A stretch of DNA of 64,000 nt from Pararheinheimera marina (GTDB lineage Bacteria > Pseudomonadota > Gammaproteobacteria > Enterobacterales > Alteromonadaceae), in contig NZ_JBHSGB010000005.1 in assembly GCF_042654345.1 (NCBI RefSeq), positions 124,001 to 188,000 on the forward strand, read 5' to 3'. Position numbers and translations under genes: made by a program. Positions 42,467-51,645 of this stretch are shown one piece after another. A model generated the notes under the pieces. The model saw only the letters and a list, made by a program, of their open reading frames with translations. It searched no databases and had not been told where the DNA came from. The first letter of the stretch is position 1; each line of letters begins with the position of its first letter.

Positions 42467-43570
42467 ATGTCACTAGGTAAGGTAACAGTTAACAATTTGA
42501 ATCAGGGCCAGGGTGATGTTGCAGCCATTGAGCGTCATTTTCTGTTTGTCGGTTTAGCAGGTGCAGAAGGCGAAGAAAGCCAGCTGTTTAGCGTGAATGC
42601 GCAAACGGATCTGGAAGACCTGTTAGCCGCAAGCCCATTGCGCACACAGTTAATTGCAGCACAGCTGAACGCTGGCCAGAACTGGACAGCAGCAGTTTAC
42701 CCACTGGCTGACGATGAAGACGTGTTTGACGCCATCACCGCCGCAAACGAAGTGCAGAGCTTTGAAGCGGTGGTGTTCTGTGACGATAGCACCGATGGCG
42801 CCGCACTGAACGCGAAGCACGACTATCTGGAAAGCCTGAAAGCCAGCCACGGCCGCTTTGTGTTTGGTATTGCTGCCACTCCAGGCATTGCCGCATTACA
42901 AACTTGGACACAATACGAAACGGCTGCCGTCGCAATTCAGGCGGGTATTGCAGCGCACCTGATCATGGCAGTGCCGCAACTGCATGGCAACAACGTAGGT
43001 GTTTTAGCCGGCCGTTTATGCAATCGCTCAGTCAGCATTGCCGATAGCCCAATGCGTGTGGCCACAGGTGCCGTGCTGGGCCTGGGCGCAGCGCCGGTAG
43101 ACAGTGCAGAGAAACCGCTGGCACTGGCCACGCTGAACACGCTGGCCGAAGCACGTTTAAGTGTGCCGCAGTGGTACCCGGATTTAGAAGGCATTTACTG
43201 GGCAGACGGCACCACGCTGGACGCCGCAGGCGGCGACTACCAATACATTGAACACCTGCGCCCGGTGCATAAAGCCAGCCGCGAAGTGCGTATTTTGGCG
43301 ATCCGCCGCGTTGCCGACCGCCAGCTGAACTCAACGCCAACCAGCATTGCACTGAACACGGCCTATTTTATGAAGCCGCTGCGCGCCATGAGTAAGGCCA
43401 GCCAGATTGGCAACACCTTGTTCCCAGGTGACATTCAGCCACCGCAGGATGGCGACATCAGCATTGCCTGGACCACCAATAAAGCGGTGACCATTTACAT
43501 GAAGGTGCGGCCTTACAACTCACCAAAAGAAATTACCGTGAACCTGATGCTGGACCTGAGCAGCCAATAG
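42467..43570 (+). CDS. Tail sheath protein (DUF2586 type)
   Basis: 367 aa. GKVTVNNLNQGQG at the N-terminus and WYPDLEGIYWADGTTLDAAGGDYQYIEHLRPVHKASREVRILAIRRV are the conserved sheath segments of HP1/K139-type phages, as I recall the DUF2586 family. Contractile sheath around the tube. This type, rather than the P2 FI sheath, is why the phage is assigned to the HP1/K139 side. Confidence 0.88.
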   Translation: MSLGKVTVNNLNQGQGDVAAIERHFLFVGLAGAEGEESQLFSVNAQTDLEDLLAASPLRTQLIAAQLNAGQNWTAAVYPLADDEDVFDAITAANEVQSFEAVVFCDDSTDGAALNAKHDYLESLKASHGRFVFGIAATPGIAALQTWTQYETAAVAIQAGIAAHLIMAVPQLHGNNVGVLAGRLCNRSVSIADSPMRVATGAVLGLGAAPVDSAEKPLALATLNTLAEARLSVPQWYPDLEGIYWADGTTLDAAGGDYQYIEHLRPVHKASREVRILAIRRVADRQLNSTPTSIALNTAYFMKPLRAMSKASQIGNTLFPGDIQPPQDGDISIAWTTNKAVTIYMKVRPYNSPKEITVNLMLDLSSQ

Positions 43571-43630
43571 GCCGCCAGGACCAGCCTGCTGTAACCGGAA
43601 CCGAATAACCAGCCAATTGAGGGCAAAACC

Positions 43631-44080
43631 ATGCGTTTATCTGGAATGAATTTTAACGTGCACATGGGCGACACGATGATCCATGTGGACACCGCCACCC
43701 TGACCATTACCGACAACAGCGCTGTGGTGCAAACCGCCGGGGTGCCGGATGGTGCCGTAGACGGTGACGTGTCAGCCAGCGGCGAACTGAACGTGAACGC
43801 CAGCCAGTTTGCGCTGATTTCAGCACAGGCGAAAAAGGCCGGTGCATGGCGGGCCATGGGCACCTTCGACATTATGTTTTACGGAAAAACCGCCCAGGAC
43901 GAAACTAAAGTGGAAGCCTTTGGCTGCCGCATCAAACTGAGCGACATTCTGGACCTTGACCGCAAAGGCGGCCAGGCACAGCTGTTCAAACTACCGTTTG
44001 ACGTAACCAGCCCAGACTTTGTGCATATCGACGGTGTGCCGTACCTGCGCCCGGACGAAATTGAAAACATTAAGCAGTAA
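43631..44080 (+). CDS. Tail tube protein (DUF2597 type)
   Basis: 149 aa. LSGMNFNVHMGDTMIHVDTATLTITDNSAVVQTAGVPDGAVDGDVSASGE is the beta-rich tube fold of HP1/K139-like phages. Pairs with the sheath gene 60 bases upstream. The conserved end is VPYLRPDEIENI. Confidence 0.88.
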   Translation: MRLSGMNFNVHMGDTMIHVDTATLTITDNSAVVQTAGVPDGAVDGDVSASGELNVNASQFALISAQAKKAGAWRAMGTFDIMFYGKTAQDETKVEAFGCRIKLSDILDLDRKGGQAQLFKLPFDVTSPDFVHIDGVPYLRPDEIENIKQ

Positions 44081-44095
44081 GGGCGGCAGGTAACC

Positions 44096-44644
44096 ATGAC
44101 AAAGGTGAATTTTGATTTTATCGCAGAAATGGAAGGTGGCCCCGTGTTGCGTGGCTACGTGCCAGACCCTGAGTATTCAAAATCAGGCGTCACCATTGCC
44201 ACGGGTTTTGATTTGGGGCAGTGCTCAGAAGACGATTTAATCAGGCTGCTACCCAAAGGCTGCGAGCTGGTAAACACGCTGGCCCCGTATTGCCTGCTGA
44301 AAAAAAACAAAGCGGTGGCAGCCTTGCAGGCTGCGCCGCTTCGGATCACGTCTGACGACGCCCACACCATTGACCAGTGCGTGAAACAGCAAAAGCTGGC
44401 GCAGCTGGTCGAGCGATATAACCGGGCTTCAGAACTGTTTTTTGAACAGCTGCCAGAGCCGGTGCAAACCGTTGTTGCCTCTGTGGCCTTTCAATACGGC
44501 GATTTAGCTAAACGCTGCCCGTTGTTTTGGAAAGCGGCCATTGCGGGAAACACACAGGCAATGGTGGCCGAACTGAATAACTTTGGTGATCGCTACCCGT
44601 CGCGCCGCCGCCGTGAAGCCAGGTATTTAGCGGGGACCGTATGA
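44096..44644 (+). CDS. Endolysin, pesticin-type muramidase
   Basis: 182 aa. FIAEMEGGPVLRGYVPDPEYSKSGVTIATGFDLGQ carries the catalytic Glu (residue about 10) and the Thr/Asp of the pesticin/T4-lysozyme-like fold. No signal peptide, so release depends on the holin encoded next. Cleaves the glycan strands of peptidoglycan. Confidence 0.88.
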   Translation: MTKVNFDFIAEMEGGPVLRGYVPDPEYSKSGVTIATGFDLGQCSEDDLIRLLPKGCELVNTLAPYCLLKKNKAVAALQAAPLRITSDDAHTIDQCVKQQKLAQLVERYNRASELFFEQLPEPVQTVVASVAFQYGDLAKRCPLFWKAAIAGNTQAMVAELNNFGDRYPSRRRREARYLAGTV

Positions 44645-45189
44645 ACTGGAAAGACATTGCAGGGGTAGTGGGTGACGTGGCGGGTTCCGTTGCGCCCTTG
44701 CTGGGCGGGCCTTTGGGTTTAGCAGTCAGCATTGGCAGCCAGATTGCTGGCGCCATTGGTACACCGAATAAACCGGATGCCGTCGCCGCAGCGCTGAAAA
44801 ACGACCCGGGCGCTGCACTGAAACTGCAGGAGTGGGCCACGCAAGAGCGGGAGCAAATCCGCCAGGCGAATATTGAGCTGCAGCGCATTGCACTGGATGA
44901 ACATAAAGCCATTCTGGCCGACCGCCAGAACGCCAGGCTGATGCACAAAGACCACTGGATGCCGTCAGCCATCACTTTATTACTTTTGTTCGTGATGTTT
45001 GGCGAATTAGTCATGTTGTTTTTCCTGAAAATTCCGCCGGAAAACAGAGACCTGATTGTGAGCATTTCGAGCAACTACCTGCCATTTGTTGCAGGTGCCG
45101 TTTACTACTGGGTCAGCAGCACCAAAGAAGCCAACGACCGAGAAAAGCAGCAGAACGGCCAGCCACAGGAGAGAAAAACATGGAATTAA
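44641..45189 (+). CDS. Holin of the 3TM family
   Basis: 182 aa. A hydrophobic Gly-rich N-terminus (VAPLLGGPLGLAVSIGSQIAGAIG), an amphipathic helix, then two membrane helices (SAITLLLLFVMFGELVMLFFL and YLPFVAGAVYYWVSS) and a polar tail. This is the 3TM_Holin layout. ATG overlaps the endolysin stop by four bases. Confidence 0.82.
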   Translation: MNWKDIAGVVGDVAGSVAPLLGGPLGLAVSIGSQIAGAIGTPNKPDAVAAALKNDPGAALKLQEWATQEREQIRQANIELQRIALDEHKAILADRQNARLMHKDHWMPSAITLLLLFVMFGELVMLFFLKIPPENRDLIVSISSNYLPFVAGAVYYWVSSTKEANDREKQQNGQPQERKTWN

Positions 45190-45443
45190 TCAACTGGCTG
45201 ATGGTGATCATTGGTTTTCTGAGCCTGGTTGTTGCGGTCATGGTGCCGTTGATTTCTCACCTGTATGGCGTGGTGCATACCACCAGCAGTGAGCTGAGCA
45301 AACACCAGACCCATGTGGCCGAAAACTACTCCACCAAAATCGAAGTAGAAAAGCTGGCCTACCGCATAGAACGCCAGATGCGAGACGGCTTTGACAACCT
45401 AAAAGACTTATTAACAAACAGAAGAGAGAAGGACGCAGCATGA
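45180..45443 (+). CDS. Small membrane protein with coiled coil, probable lysis accessory (87 aa)
   Basis: N-terminal membrane helix (WLMVIIGFLSLVVAVMVPLI), then a soluble helix (KIEVEKLAYRIERQMRDGFDNLKDLL). Overlaps the holin gene by ten bases. It could be a Rz-like spanin component or a holin antagonist. Not proven. Confidence 0.65.
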   Translation: MELINWLMVIIGFLSLVVAVMVPLISHLYGVVHTTSSELSKHQTHVAENYSTKIEVEKLAYRIERQMRDGFDNLKDLLTNRREKDAA

Positions 45444-45706
45444 AACAAGCCATCACTTTAACCATTGCCGGCACGGATTTTACCTTTAACGTCACGGCAC
45501 AGGACCACAGCAACTTTGTGGATGCTACCGCACGGCGCGAGTCGATTTCGGCCGCTGCCCATAACTTTGTGGTGCGTACCATTGCCCAGGAGCAAAAGGA
45601 CGAGCTGAAAGCGTTGCTGGACAAATCCCCTGGTGCAGCGGTGCAAATCACCTCGTTACTGGGTGAGGAATTCAGCCCTGTACTGGAAATTGCCGTAAAA
45701 AAATAA
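45440..45706 (+). CDS. Tail assembly chaperone, short form
   Basis: 88 aa. MKQAITLTIAGTDFTFNVTA and an Ala/Gln-rich helix (VRTIAQEQKDELKALLD) fit the chaperone that lies just before the tape measure in tailed phages. The frame ends at TAA 45706 directly after GTA AAA AAA. A -1 shift there extends the protein to 45894. Confidence 0.85.
   Translation: MKQAITLTIAGTDFTFNVTAQDHSNFVDATARRESISAAAHNFVVRTIAQEQKDELKALLDKSPGAAVQITSLLGEEFSPVLEIAVKK
45697..45703 (+). promoter_or_regulatory. Programmed -1 frameshift site of the tail assembly chaperone
   Basis: A_AAA_AAA in frame as GTA AAA AAA, followed at once by the TAA stop. The -1 frame continues through the codon ATA at 45703. Confidence 0.8.
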
Positions 45707-45894
45707 CGGATCTGGCTGACGCTTTAGAGCGCAACCAGATAGAGCAATTACTCACCCTGCGCCGCCACTGGTTGCCGGGTGAGGACGACAGCGAACAGTC
45801 ATTGGCCAGGGCGCTGTGGTTACACAAAAACCAAGCGCAGTCGTTAGAGGCCATTGTGGCCAATGGCGTCAACCGTGCCTTTGGTGGCAAGTAG
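45703..45894 (+). CDS. Tail assembly chaperone extension (E' / DUF6890-like), read by frameshift
   Basis: The 63-codon -1 frame from 45703 to TAG 45894 reads ITDLADALERNQIEQLLTLRRHWLPGEDDSEQSLARALWLHKNQAQS with a conserved-looking LRRHWLPGEDDSEQ core. It has no start of its own close by and would be made as a fusion to the short form, as in P2 E+E'. Chaperones tape-measure assembly. Confidence 0.8.
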   Translation: MTDLADALERNQIEQLLTLRRHWLPGEDDSEQSLARALWLHKNQAQSLEAIVANGVNRAFGGK

Positions 45895-45983
45895 TCAAAG
45901 AAAACAGCTGCAGTGCAGTCAGCAATGGCTGCACTGGCCATAGCCTAAAGCCAGTAAAAAGGGCATCAGTAAAAGGGCCGCAA

Positions 45984-48479
45984 ATGAGCTTACCAAAACC
46001 GCTAATGTTCACAGTGGGCCTGATTGACCAAATCACCAAGCCTATTGCGAAAATTACCCATGGCCTCGGCAAACTGACCGACGGTTACCAGCAAGGCACC
46101 ATGAAAATGGCGGCGGGTGTCGGTGGCGTGGCGGCCAGTGGTTTTGCCCTGCAAAATGCCTTAATGCCAGCCATTGAAATGGGCCGTGCATTAGGCGAGG
46201 TTCAGTCTCTTGGGGTGCAGCAAAGTGCCCTGAAAATGCTGGCCGACACGTCTTACGACTACGCCTTAAAGTATGGCGAAAGCTCTACCGAATTTGTCCG
46301 CTCTGCCTACGACATTCAATCTGCCATTGCCGGGCTGAACGACACCGACCTGTCACGCTTTACCATGGCATCCAATGTGCTGGCCAAAGGCACCAAAGCC
46401 GATGCGGCCACCATCACCAGCTACATGGGCACCATGTACGGCATTTTTAAAAATGATGCCAAAGCCATGGGCGAGGGTGCCTGGGTTGAACGCTTAACCG
46501 GCATGACGGCGCTGGCGGTTCAAGCCTTTAAAACCGACGGTAAAAAAATGGCCGATGCCTTTGGCGCTTTGGGCGCTTCGGCTGGCCTTGCACCACTGCA
46601 AGAGCAAATGGCCATCATGGGCACCCTGCAATCCACCATGCAAGGCAGCGAAGCCGCCACCAAATACAAGGCGTTTTTGGCAGGGGTGGGTAAGGCCCAG
46701 GAAAAGCTAAACCTCAAGTTCACCGATACCCAGGGCAACATGCTGCCCATGGTCGACATACTGAACAAAATTAAAGGCAAATACGGCGATGTGATAAGTG
46801 TTGCCGAAGGTGACGCGCTGGCGGCAGCCTTTGGTTCGCAAGAGGCAACATCACTGATTGGCCTGCTGCTCAAAGACGTCAACGGTCTGGCGGGTTCTAT
46901 CGACCAGTTGGGCAAAGTGAACGGTATGGAGCAGGCAGAAAAAATGGCCGCCGCCATGACCGACCAAAGCCAGCGCCTAAGCCAAAGCTGGTATGTTATT
47001 CGGGCCGCATTTGGCTCAGCCGTGTTGCCAGCGTTTAATGAATTTGTCGGCAAGCTGGCAGATATGAGCCGTTCAGTTATCGACTTTACCAGCAAATTTC
47101 CCAATATCACCCGCTGGCTGGGGTACTTTGCAATAGGACTGCTATCCATCGTTGCGATAGGTGGCTTAATCACCATTGCAATGGGTGCGTTGAAAATGGC
47201 CATGGTGACAGGGGGAGTTGTCACTGAAGCCTACAGTTGGATAAACACAAAAGCAGCGGCCACCTTGAAGTGGCTGCGCGGGGCAATACTAGCCGCAAAC
47301 ATGACCATGAACATGTGGAGCATCAGCACCGCTGTCGCTACCGCAAAAACATGGCTATATGGCGCAGCCAACAAAGCAGCAGCGGCCACCGTGTGGCTGT
47401 TTGAGGTGGCGCTGAAAGCGGGGAGGCTGGCGATGATGGGCCTGAATTTAGTCATGACCGCCAACCCAATAGGCCTGCTGGTAGTAGGCATTGGTTTAGC
47501 CATCGCCGCAGTGGGGGCCATGATTTACTACTGGGACGACCTACGGGCCAGCATGAGCGAATGGGGCTGGCTGCAAGCGCTGGGCGAATTTGTTGGCACT
47601 ATCTGGCAAGGCATGAAAGACGGTTTTATCAGTGCGTTTAACTGGATAGCCGAAAAGCTCAATATGCTTGGGTTTGATATTCCAATCACGCCTGTCGTTG
47701 CACAGTTAGACACGCCAAAAATGCAGAGCATGGCCAACCAGGCTGATTTTGTGCAAAACGCTATGCCTGAGTGGATGCAGCGAAATGCCGCCAACGACTC
47801 TGCGAACTACGTCTATTCACCGGAAGCATTAAGCCCACTTAAAACAGCAGCGCTGAAACAATCCATTGATGTACAGCGTAATCTGCCAGCGACGTACACC
47901 CCGCCGGCACTGAAACAGCCGTTGCAGGTACAGCGGATCATGCCACCCGAGCAAACACCTGCGGCACTGACGCAACAGCTCAACGTACAGCGCAACCTGC
48001 CTGCGGCCTACGCACCGGACGCTATGCAACAGTCGTTGCAGGTACAGCGGATCATGCCACCCGAGCAAACACCTGCGGCACTGACGCAACAGCTCAACGT
48101 ACAGCGTAACCTGCCGCCAGCCTACGCGCCGGACGCTATGCAACAGTCGTTGCAGGTACAGCGGATCATGCCAGCGGCTTATGCACCTGAATCGCTAAAA
48201 CAGGTCATTGAAGTACAGCGCAAGCTACCGAAATCACTGGCACTGGACGACCTGACACAAACCGTCGCCATGCAACCTGCCGCCAATGAAACGTTGGCCA
48301 GCATCATTACGCCAAAAGTGGACCAACAAGCAGCTGCGACCGCCAACGCCAAACGCAGCAGCCAGAGCAACGCCATACCGTCTAAATCATTAAGTTTTGG
48401 CGATGTGATCATCAAGAACCCGCCGAAGGGGTTCAGCCTGGCAGAAATTGCCGAGCAGCAAGAGCTGTTGGCGGGGTAA
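45984..48479 (+). CDS. Tail tape measure protein
   Basis: 831 aa from ATG 45984; an upstream frame is open but unlike the family. N-terminal MSLPKPLMFTVGLIDQITKPIAKI, then TMP helical core (TSYDYALKYGESSTEFVRSAYDIQSAIAGL, a conserved tape-measure segment). Hydrophobic membrane segments lie near residues 370-395 and 480-515. A proline-rich C-terminal stretch is made of 19-residue repeats (about residues 620-770). It sets tail length and helps DNA entry. Confidence 0.94.
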   Translation: MSLPKPLMFTVGLIDQITKPIAKITHGLGKLTDGYQQGTMKMAAGVGGVAASGFALQNALMPAIEMGRALGEVQSLGVQQSALKMLADTSYDYALKYGESSTEFVRSAYDIQSAIAGLNDTDLSRFTMASNVLAKGTKADAATITSYMGTMYGIFKNDAKAMGEGAWVERLTGMTALAVQAFKTDGKKMADAFGALGASAGLAPLQEQMAIMGTLQSTMQGSEAATKYKAFLAGVGKAQEKLNLKFTDTQGNMLPMVDILNKIKGKYGDVISVAEGDALAAAFGSQEATSLIGLLLKDVNGLAGSIDQLGKVNGMEQAEKMAAAMTDQSQRLSQSWYVIRAAFGSAVLPAFNEFVGKLADMSRSVIDFTSKFPNITRWLGYFAIGLLSIVAIGGLITIAMGALKMAMVTGGVVTEAYSWINTKAAATLKWLRGAILAANMTMNMWSISTAVATAKTWLYGAANKAAAATVWLFEVALKAGRLAMMGLNLVMTANPIGLLVVGIGLAIAAVGAMIYYWDDLRASMSEWGWLQALGEFVGTIWQGMKDGFISAFNWIAEKLNMLGFDIPITPVVAQLDTPKMQSMANQADFVQNAMPEWMQRNAANDSANYVYSPEALSPLKTAALKQSIDVQRNLPATYTPPALKQPLQVQRIMPPEQTPAALTQQLNVQRNLPAAYAPDAMQQSLQVQRIMPPEQTPAALTQQLNVQRNLPPAYAPDAMQQSLQVQRIMPAAYAPESLKQVIEVQRKLPKSLALDDLTQTVAMQPAANETLASIITPKVDQQAAATANAKRSSQSNAIPSKSLSFGDVIIKNPPKGFSLAEIAEQQELLAG
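47839..48292 (+). repeat. Tandem 57-bp (19-aa) repeats, 114-bp higher-order unit, in the tape measure
   Basis: GTTGCAGGTACAGCGGATCA recurs at 47921, 48035 and 48149, exactly 114 bases apart. Each 114-base unit encodes two related 19-residue units of the type LxQxLxVQRxxPxxxxPxx (ALTQQLNVQRNLPAAYAPD and AMQQSLQVQRIMPPEQTPA). Seven or eight protein units are recognisable, the outer ones diverged. Confidence 0.9.
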
Positions 48480-48482
48480 GGC

Positions 48483-48821
48483 ATGGAAAAGTACAGCGAT
48501 TTATTTATTGAAGGCGGCGGCCTCGCTATGAACAGCATCAGCCAGCCGGATTTAATTCACAGCAGGGCCAGCATAGCGCAGGACGTCAAACACCGGCTGT
48601 TAGAGTCGGGATTAGTCACCAAGCTGTTGGCACAGCGCAGCAGCGCCTTGCGTAACGACGTATTTACCGAAATGGAACTGTTGATTGAAACCGACACCCG
48701 ATTAAGGCCTGGCACCATTGAAATTACCGAGCAGGCCAGCGGCAGGGTGCTGATCACGGCAGAAACCTATGAATTTGGCAGCATCAGTACAGAGGTTATC
48801 ACCAATGCGACCAACAGTTGA
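48483..48821 (+). CDS. Baseplate protein of DUF2590 type (gpW-like position)
   Basis: 112 aa. KYSDLFIEGGGLAMNSISQPDLIHSRASIAQDVKHRLLESGLV with the end RLRPGTIEITEQASGRVLITAETYEFG. This is the gpW/gp25 position between tape measure and gpJ. Overlaps the next gene by 17 bases. Wedge protein of the baseplate. Confidence 0.82.
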   Translation: MEKYSDLFIEGGGLAMNSISQPDLIHSRASIAQDVKHRLLESGLVTKLLAQRSSALRNDVFTEMELLIETDTRLRPGTIEITEQASGRVLITAETYEFGSISTEVITNATNS

Positions 48822-49992
48822 TTTTGAAAGCATATTAAAAGACCAGGGTGTGCCGGTGACCAGTGACGAAGTGATAGCCATGGTGAATACCGACGTGACA
48901 GCGGCCAACTCCATCATATCCAACAACAGCGCCTTAAGCCCGTTCTGGCGGCTGTTCACTGCTTGCATAGTCAGCCCAGTGCTGTGGCTGATTAAAACAC
49001 TGCTGGCCAGACATGTATTGCCGGCCATGTACGCCGCCACCGCGACAAAAACGTATTTGGAGTTAAAAGCCTGGGACGTGGGCATCAGCCGCAAAGCAGC
49101 GGTGAAAACCAAGGGATATATCGTCTTTACCAAAACCGATGTGAATGCAGCCATTGCCATACCGGCCGGTACGTTGATCCAGACAGACAGCACTTTAGGC
49201 GCTGTCTACAAAATGCGGGTGTTAACAGCCACGGTGATCCCAGTCGGCACATTAAGCCAAGCCATTTTATGCGAAGCCGAAAACACAGGTGCCGGTTACA
49301 ACCTGCCAGCGGGTTATTACAACGTGCTACCGGTGCCGGTCGCAGGTATTGAGTCGGCCAGCAATGGCGCGAACTGGATTGAAACCGCAGGCGCTGACAA
49401 AGAAAGCGAGGACGCCCTGGCGCTACGTATACGCGATAAATTCGCCAGTGTGGGCAACTACCACATAGACGCCGTGTACCGTGCGGCCATTGCCACATTT
49501 GCCGGAATTCGTTCCGACCTGTTGTTTTTTGAACACGACGCACCACGTGGCCCAGGAACAGCCAACTGCTATGTGATGATGCCAGTTGGCGAAACACCGG
49601 CCAGCCTGATAGACGAAATAAACGACTATATCAGTGTGCAGGGCTACCACGGCCACGGCGACGATTTACTGGCCATTGCCATTCCGCCAGCACCCACGGC
49701 GCTGAGCTTAGAGTTTTGGCACAAAGACAACCTGAGCAGCGACGAAATTACCGTGCTTGAGGCCGCTATTGAAGCACGGGTAAGGGCTGCTTTTCGGGAA
49801 TCAGACTTATACCAGGAATTAACCAGAACGCTGCCGCGCAGTGTGTTTGCCTTCTCGCGGCTGGGGCAGGAACTGCATAACGCGTTACCAAATTTAAAGA
49901 GTATTCGCTTTTTAAATGACGATTTAGAAAGCGGTTTAGAGCTACCGCGGATCAGCAGCTTAACCATCAGTAACGAGGGGCCAGCCCAGTGA
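48805..49992 (+). CDS. Baseplate J-like protein (gpJ/gp47)
   Basis: 395 aa. The start at ATG 48805 (MRPTVDFESILKDQGVPVT). Visible are YLELKAWDVGISRKAAVKTKGYIVFTK, the conserved NTGAGYNLPAGYYN beta segment (ENTGAGYNLPAG), and ADKESEDALALRIRDKF, as in gp47. Baseplate wedge. Confidence 0.93.
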   Translation: MRPTVDFESILKDQGVPVTSDEVIAMVNTDVTAANSIISNNSALSPFWRLFTACIVSPVLWLIKTLLARHVLPAMYAATATKTYLELKAWDVGISRKAAVKTKGYIVFTKTDVNAAIAIPAGTLIQTDSTLGAVYKMRVLTATVIPVGTLSQAILCEAENTGAGYNLPAGYYNVLPVPVAGIESASNGANWIETAGADKESEDALALRIRDKFASVGNYHIDAVYRAAIATFAGIRSDLLFFEHDAPRGPGTANCYVMMPVGETPASLIDEINDYISVQGYHGHGDDLLAIAIPPAPTALSLEFWHKDNLSSDEITVLEAAIEARVRAAFRESDLYQELTRTLPRSVFAFSRLGQELHNALPNLKSIRFLNDDLESGLELPRISSLTISNEGPAQ

Positions 49993-50558
49993 GCGACGCA
50001 CCAAAACTAACCAGCCTAAAACTGCCGTTTTGGATGGACGGTAAAACCCTGACTGAAAACGGCACCGAGCAAGAACCCGCCATGCTGAGAAACGGTGTGC
50101 AGAGCTTTTGGCAGCGTATGCGCGACTGGTTTTTGTGGCCACTGACACAGACGGACCCGCTGAGCTGCAACCTGGAATTACTCGATTTGCTGGCCTGGGA
50201 GCGTGGCATTACCCGCTTTAGCAATGAACCACTGTGGCTGTATCGCAAGCGCGTAGCCTTTGCTTTTGTAAACGCTGAGGATGCAGGCAGCACTCAGGGG
50301 TTTATCAACATCATGAGCCGCTTAGGGGTGCCGGTACTGGCAATTAGTGAACGCCAGGTTGGAATGGATTGGGACATTGTTTCAATTGAACTGGATGACA
50401 GCATTGTTTCTAGCGCCGCCTTGCTGGGCACCATTATTCAGGACTATGGCCGCACCTGCCGCCGTTATGAATACGTCTCAAACAAAGCCACTGCTTGCTA
50501 TGTGGCAGCCACCGAATGCAATAACGATTACCAAACATTAACTGCGAGGGCCAGCTGA
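49989..50558 (+). CDS. Tail protein I (gpI-like)
   Basis: 189 aa. WRLFLxP-like segment FWQRMRDWFLWPLTQTDPLSCNLELLDLLAWERGITRF, then LWLYRKRVAFAFVNAEDAGST, corresponds to gpI. Connects baseplate wedge to fibres. Four-base overlap with gpJ. Confidence 0.88.
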   Translation: MSDAPKLTSLKLPFWMDGKTLTENGTEQEPAMLRNGVQSFWQRMRDWFLWPLTQTDPLSCNLELLDLLAWERGITRFSNEPLWLYRKRVAFAFVNAEDAGSTQGFINIMSRLGVPVLAISERQVGMDWDIVSIELDDSIVSSAALLGTIIQDYGRTCRRYEYVSNKATACYVAATECNNDYQTLTARAS

Positions 50559-51352
50559 TGGCGCGTTTAACCACCACAGGCCAAAACCTAGTGGCTGCAG
50601 CTGTGGCCAGTGGACCACAGCTGGAAATTACCAAATTTGTATTTGCCAATATTCCGGGGCTGGTTCACACCACGCCGGAACCGGCTGACGAGCCGATGCC
50701 AAACCCAGCATATGTGGTATTTGAAAGGGCACCAACTCGCCAAGGGATCATTGACGAAAACAGAGTGACCTATAGCCAAATGATGATGACCGATGTAGGT
50801 AACTTTTCATTTAACTGGATAGGTTTGGTGTACACAGACCCAGTTGAAGGCGATCAATTGGTAATGTTTGCGTATGTACCTCTGACACAAAAAATTAAAA
50901 CCGAGGGTACGACTGCAGGCAATGTCCTGACTCGAAATTTAGTCATAGAGCACCTTGGCATTGCTAACGCCACGCCAATTGAAGTATCGGCTGAAAGCTG
51001 GATGTTCGACTTTGTCGGGGAAATTAACGCAGTTAGAAACAAAGCAGTAAATAAATTTGAGTACAACCCAGCAAGCCATGTGTGTAAAGGGATAGCTCAA
51101 CGAGAAATCATCGTATTCGATGAGGGTCAAAATGAAACCGTCACTCTGGATGCAGCAGTACTTGTTGCAGGTGATGTTGTTGAAATTCAGAAGCTGAACA
51201 CGTCAGGACGTATCGATATTGTGGGATCTGTAGAAATTACATTGCCGAATGGTATTAGTGAGATAAATCATTGGCTGCCGGACGGAAAGGTCGGAACCTT
51301 AATTTTTGAATGTGTCGCTGAAAACGAATTGCGGTACGCAGGAGGGTATTGA
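50558..51352 (+). CDS. Tail fibre protein with N-terminal collar domain (gpH-like, short)
   Basis: 264 aa. The N-terminus is the phage tail-collar fibre domain (ARLTTTGQNLVAAAVASGPQLEITKFVFANIPG and VTYSQMMMTDVGNFSFNWIGLVYTD). The C-terminal 120 residues are beta-rich and probably contact the receptor. Much shorter than P2 gpH; the base composition also becomes less GC-rich here than in neighbours, as is common for exchanged fibre tips. Confidence 0.85.
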   Translation: MARLTTTGQNLVAAAVASGPQLEITKFVFANIPGLVHTTPEPADEPMPNPAYVVFERAPTRQGIIDENRVTYSQMMMTDVGNFSFNWIGLVYTDPVEGDQLVMFAYVPLTQKIKTEGTTAGNVLTRNLVIEHLGIANATPIEVSAESWMFDFVGEINAVRNKAVNKFEYNPASHVCKGIAQREIIVFDEGQNETVTLDAAVLVAGDVVEIQKLNTSGRIDIVGSVEITLPNGISEINHWLPDGKVGTLIFECVAENELRYAGGY

Positions 51353-51645
51353 TGGATTTAAGTGCATTAGGCGGGGGTGGGATTAAATCAGTTCAACGCG
51401 GTGTGACATCAATCGCAGCTCCGGCAGCCGTAATCAATGTCACTATTTCACCAGTAAATTTGTCAAAGGCCGTTGTCATTTCAAATTACGTTGCAGGGGG
51501 AAACTCGGGCGGCTCAGTGACATTCTCGGGCAGTGGTGCGGCAAGGCTAACGTCAGCAAGCAATCTTAGTGTACAGGGCGCACGGACAGGTGCAGATGGA
51601 AACATATCAATTCAGGTGTTTTGGCAAGTTTTGGAGTACTTCTGA
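51349..51645 (+). CDS. Small Gly/Ser/Ala-rich tail-associated protein (98 aa)
   Basis: LSALGGGGIKSVQRGVTSIA, then short beta strands separated by Gly/Ser turns (NYVAGGNSGGSVTFSGSGAARL). Looks like a small fibre-tip or receptor-binding module. Overlaps the fibre gene by four bases. No family assigned. Confidence 0.6.
   Translation: MMDLSALGGGGIKSVQRGVTSIAAPAAVINVTISPVNLSKAVVISNYVAGGNSGGSVTFSGSGAARLTSASNLSVQGARTGADGNISIQVFWQVLEYF

Noticed and set aside
47839..48292. Repeat array in the tape measure as a possible CRISPR or non-coding array
   Set aside because: The units are direct, continuous, without spacers and lie in frame within a coding sequence.
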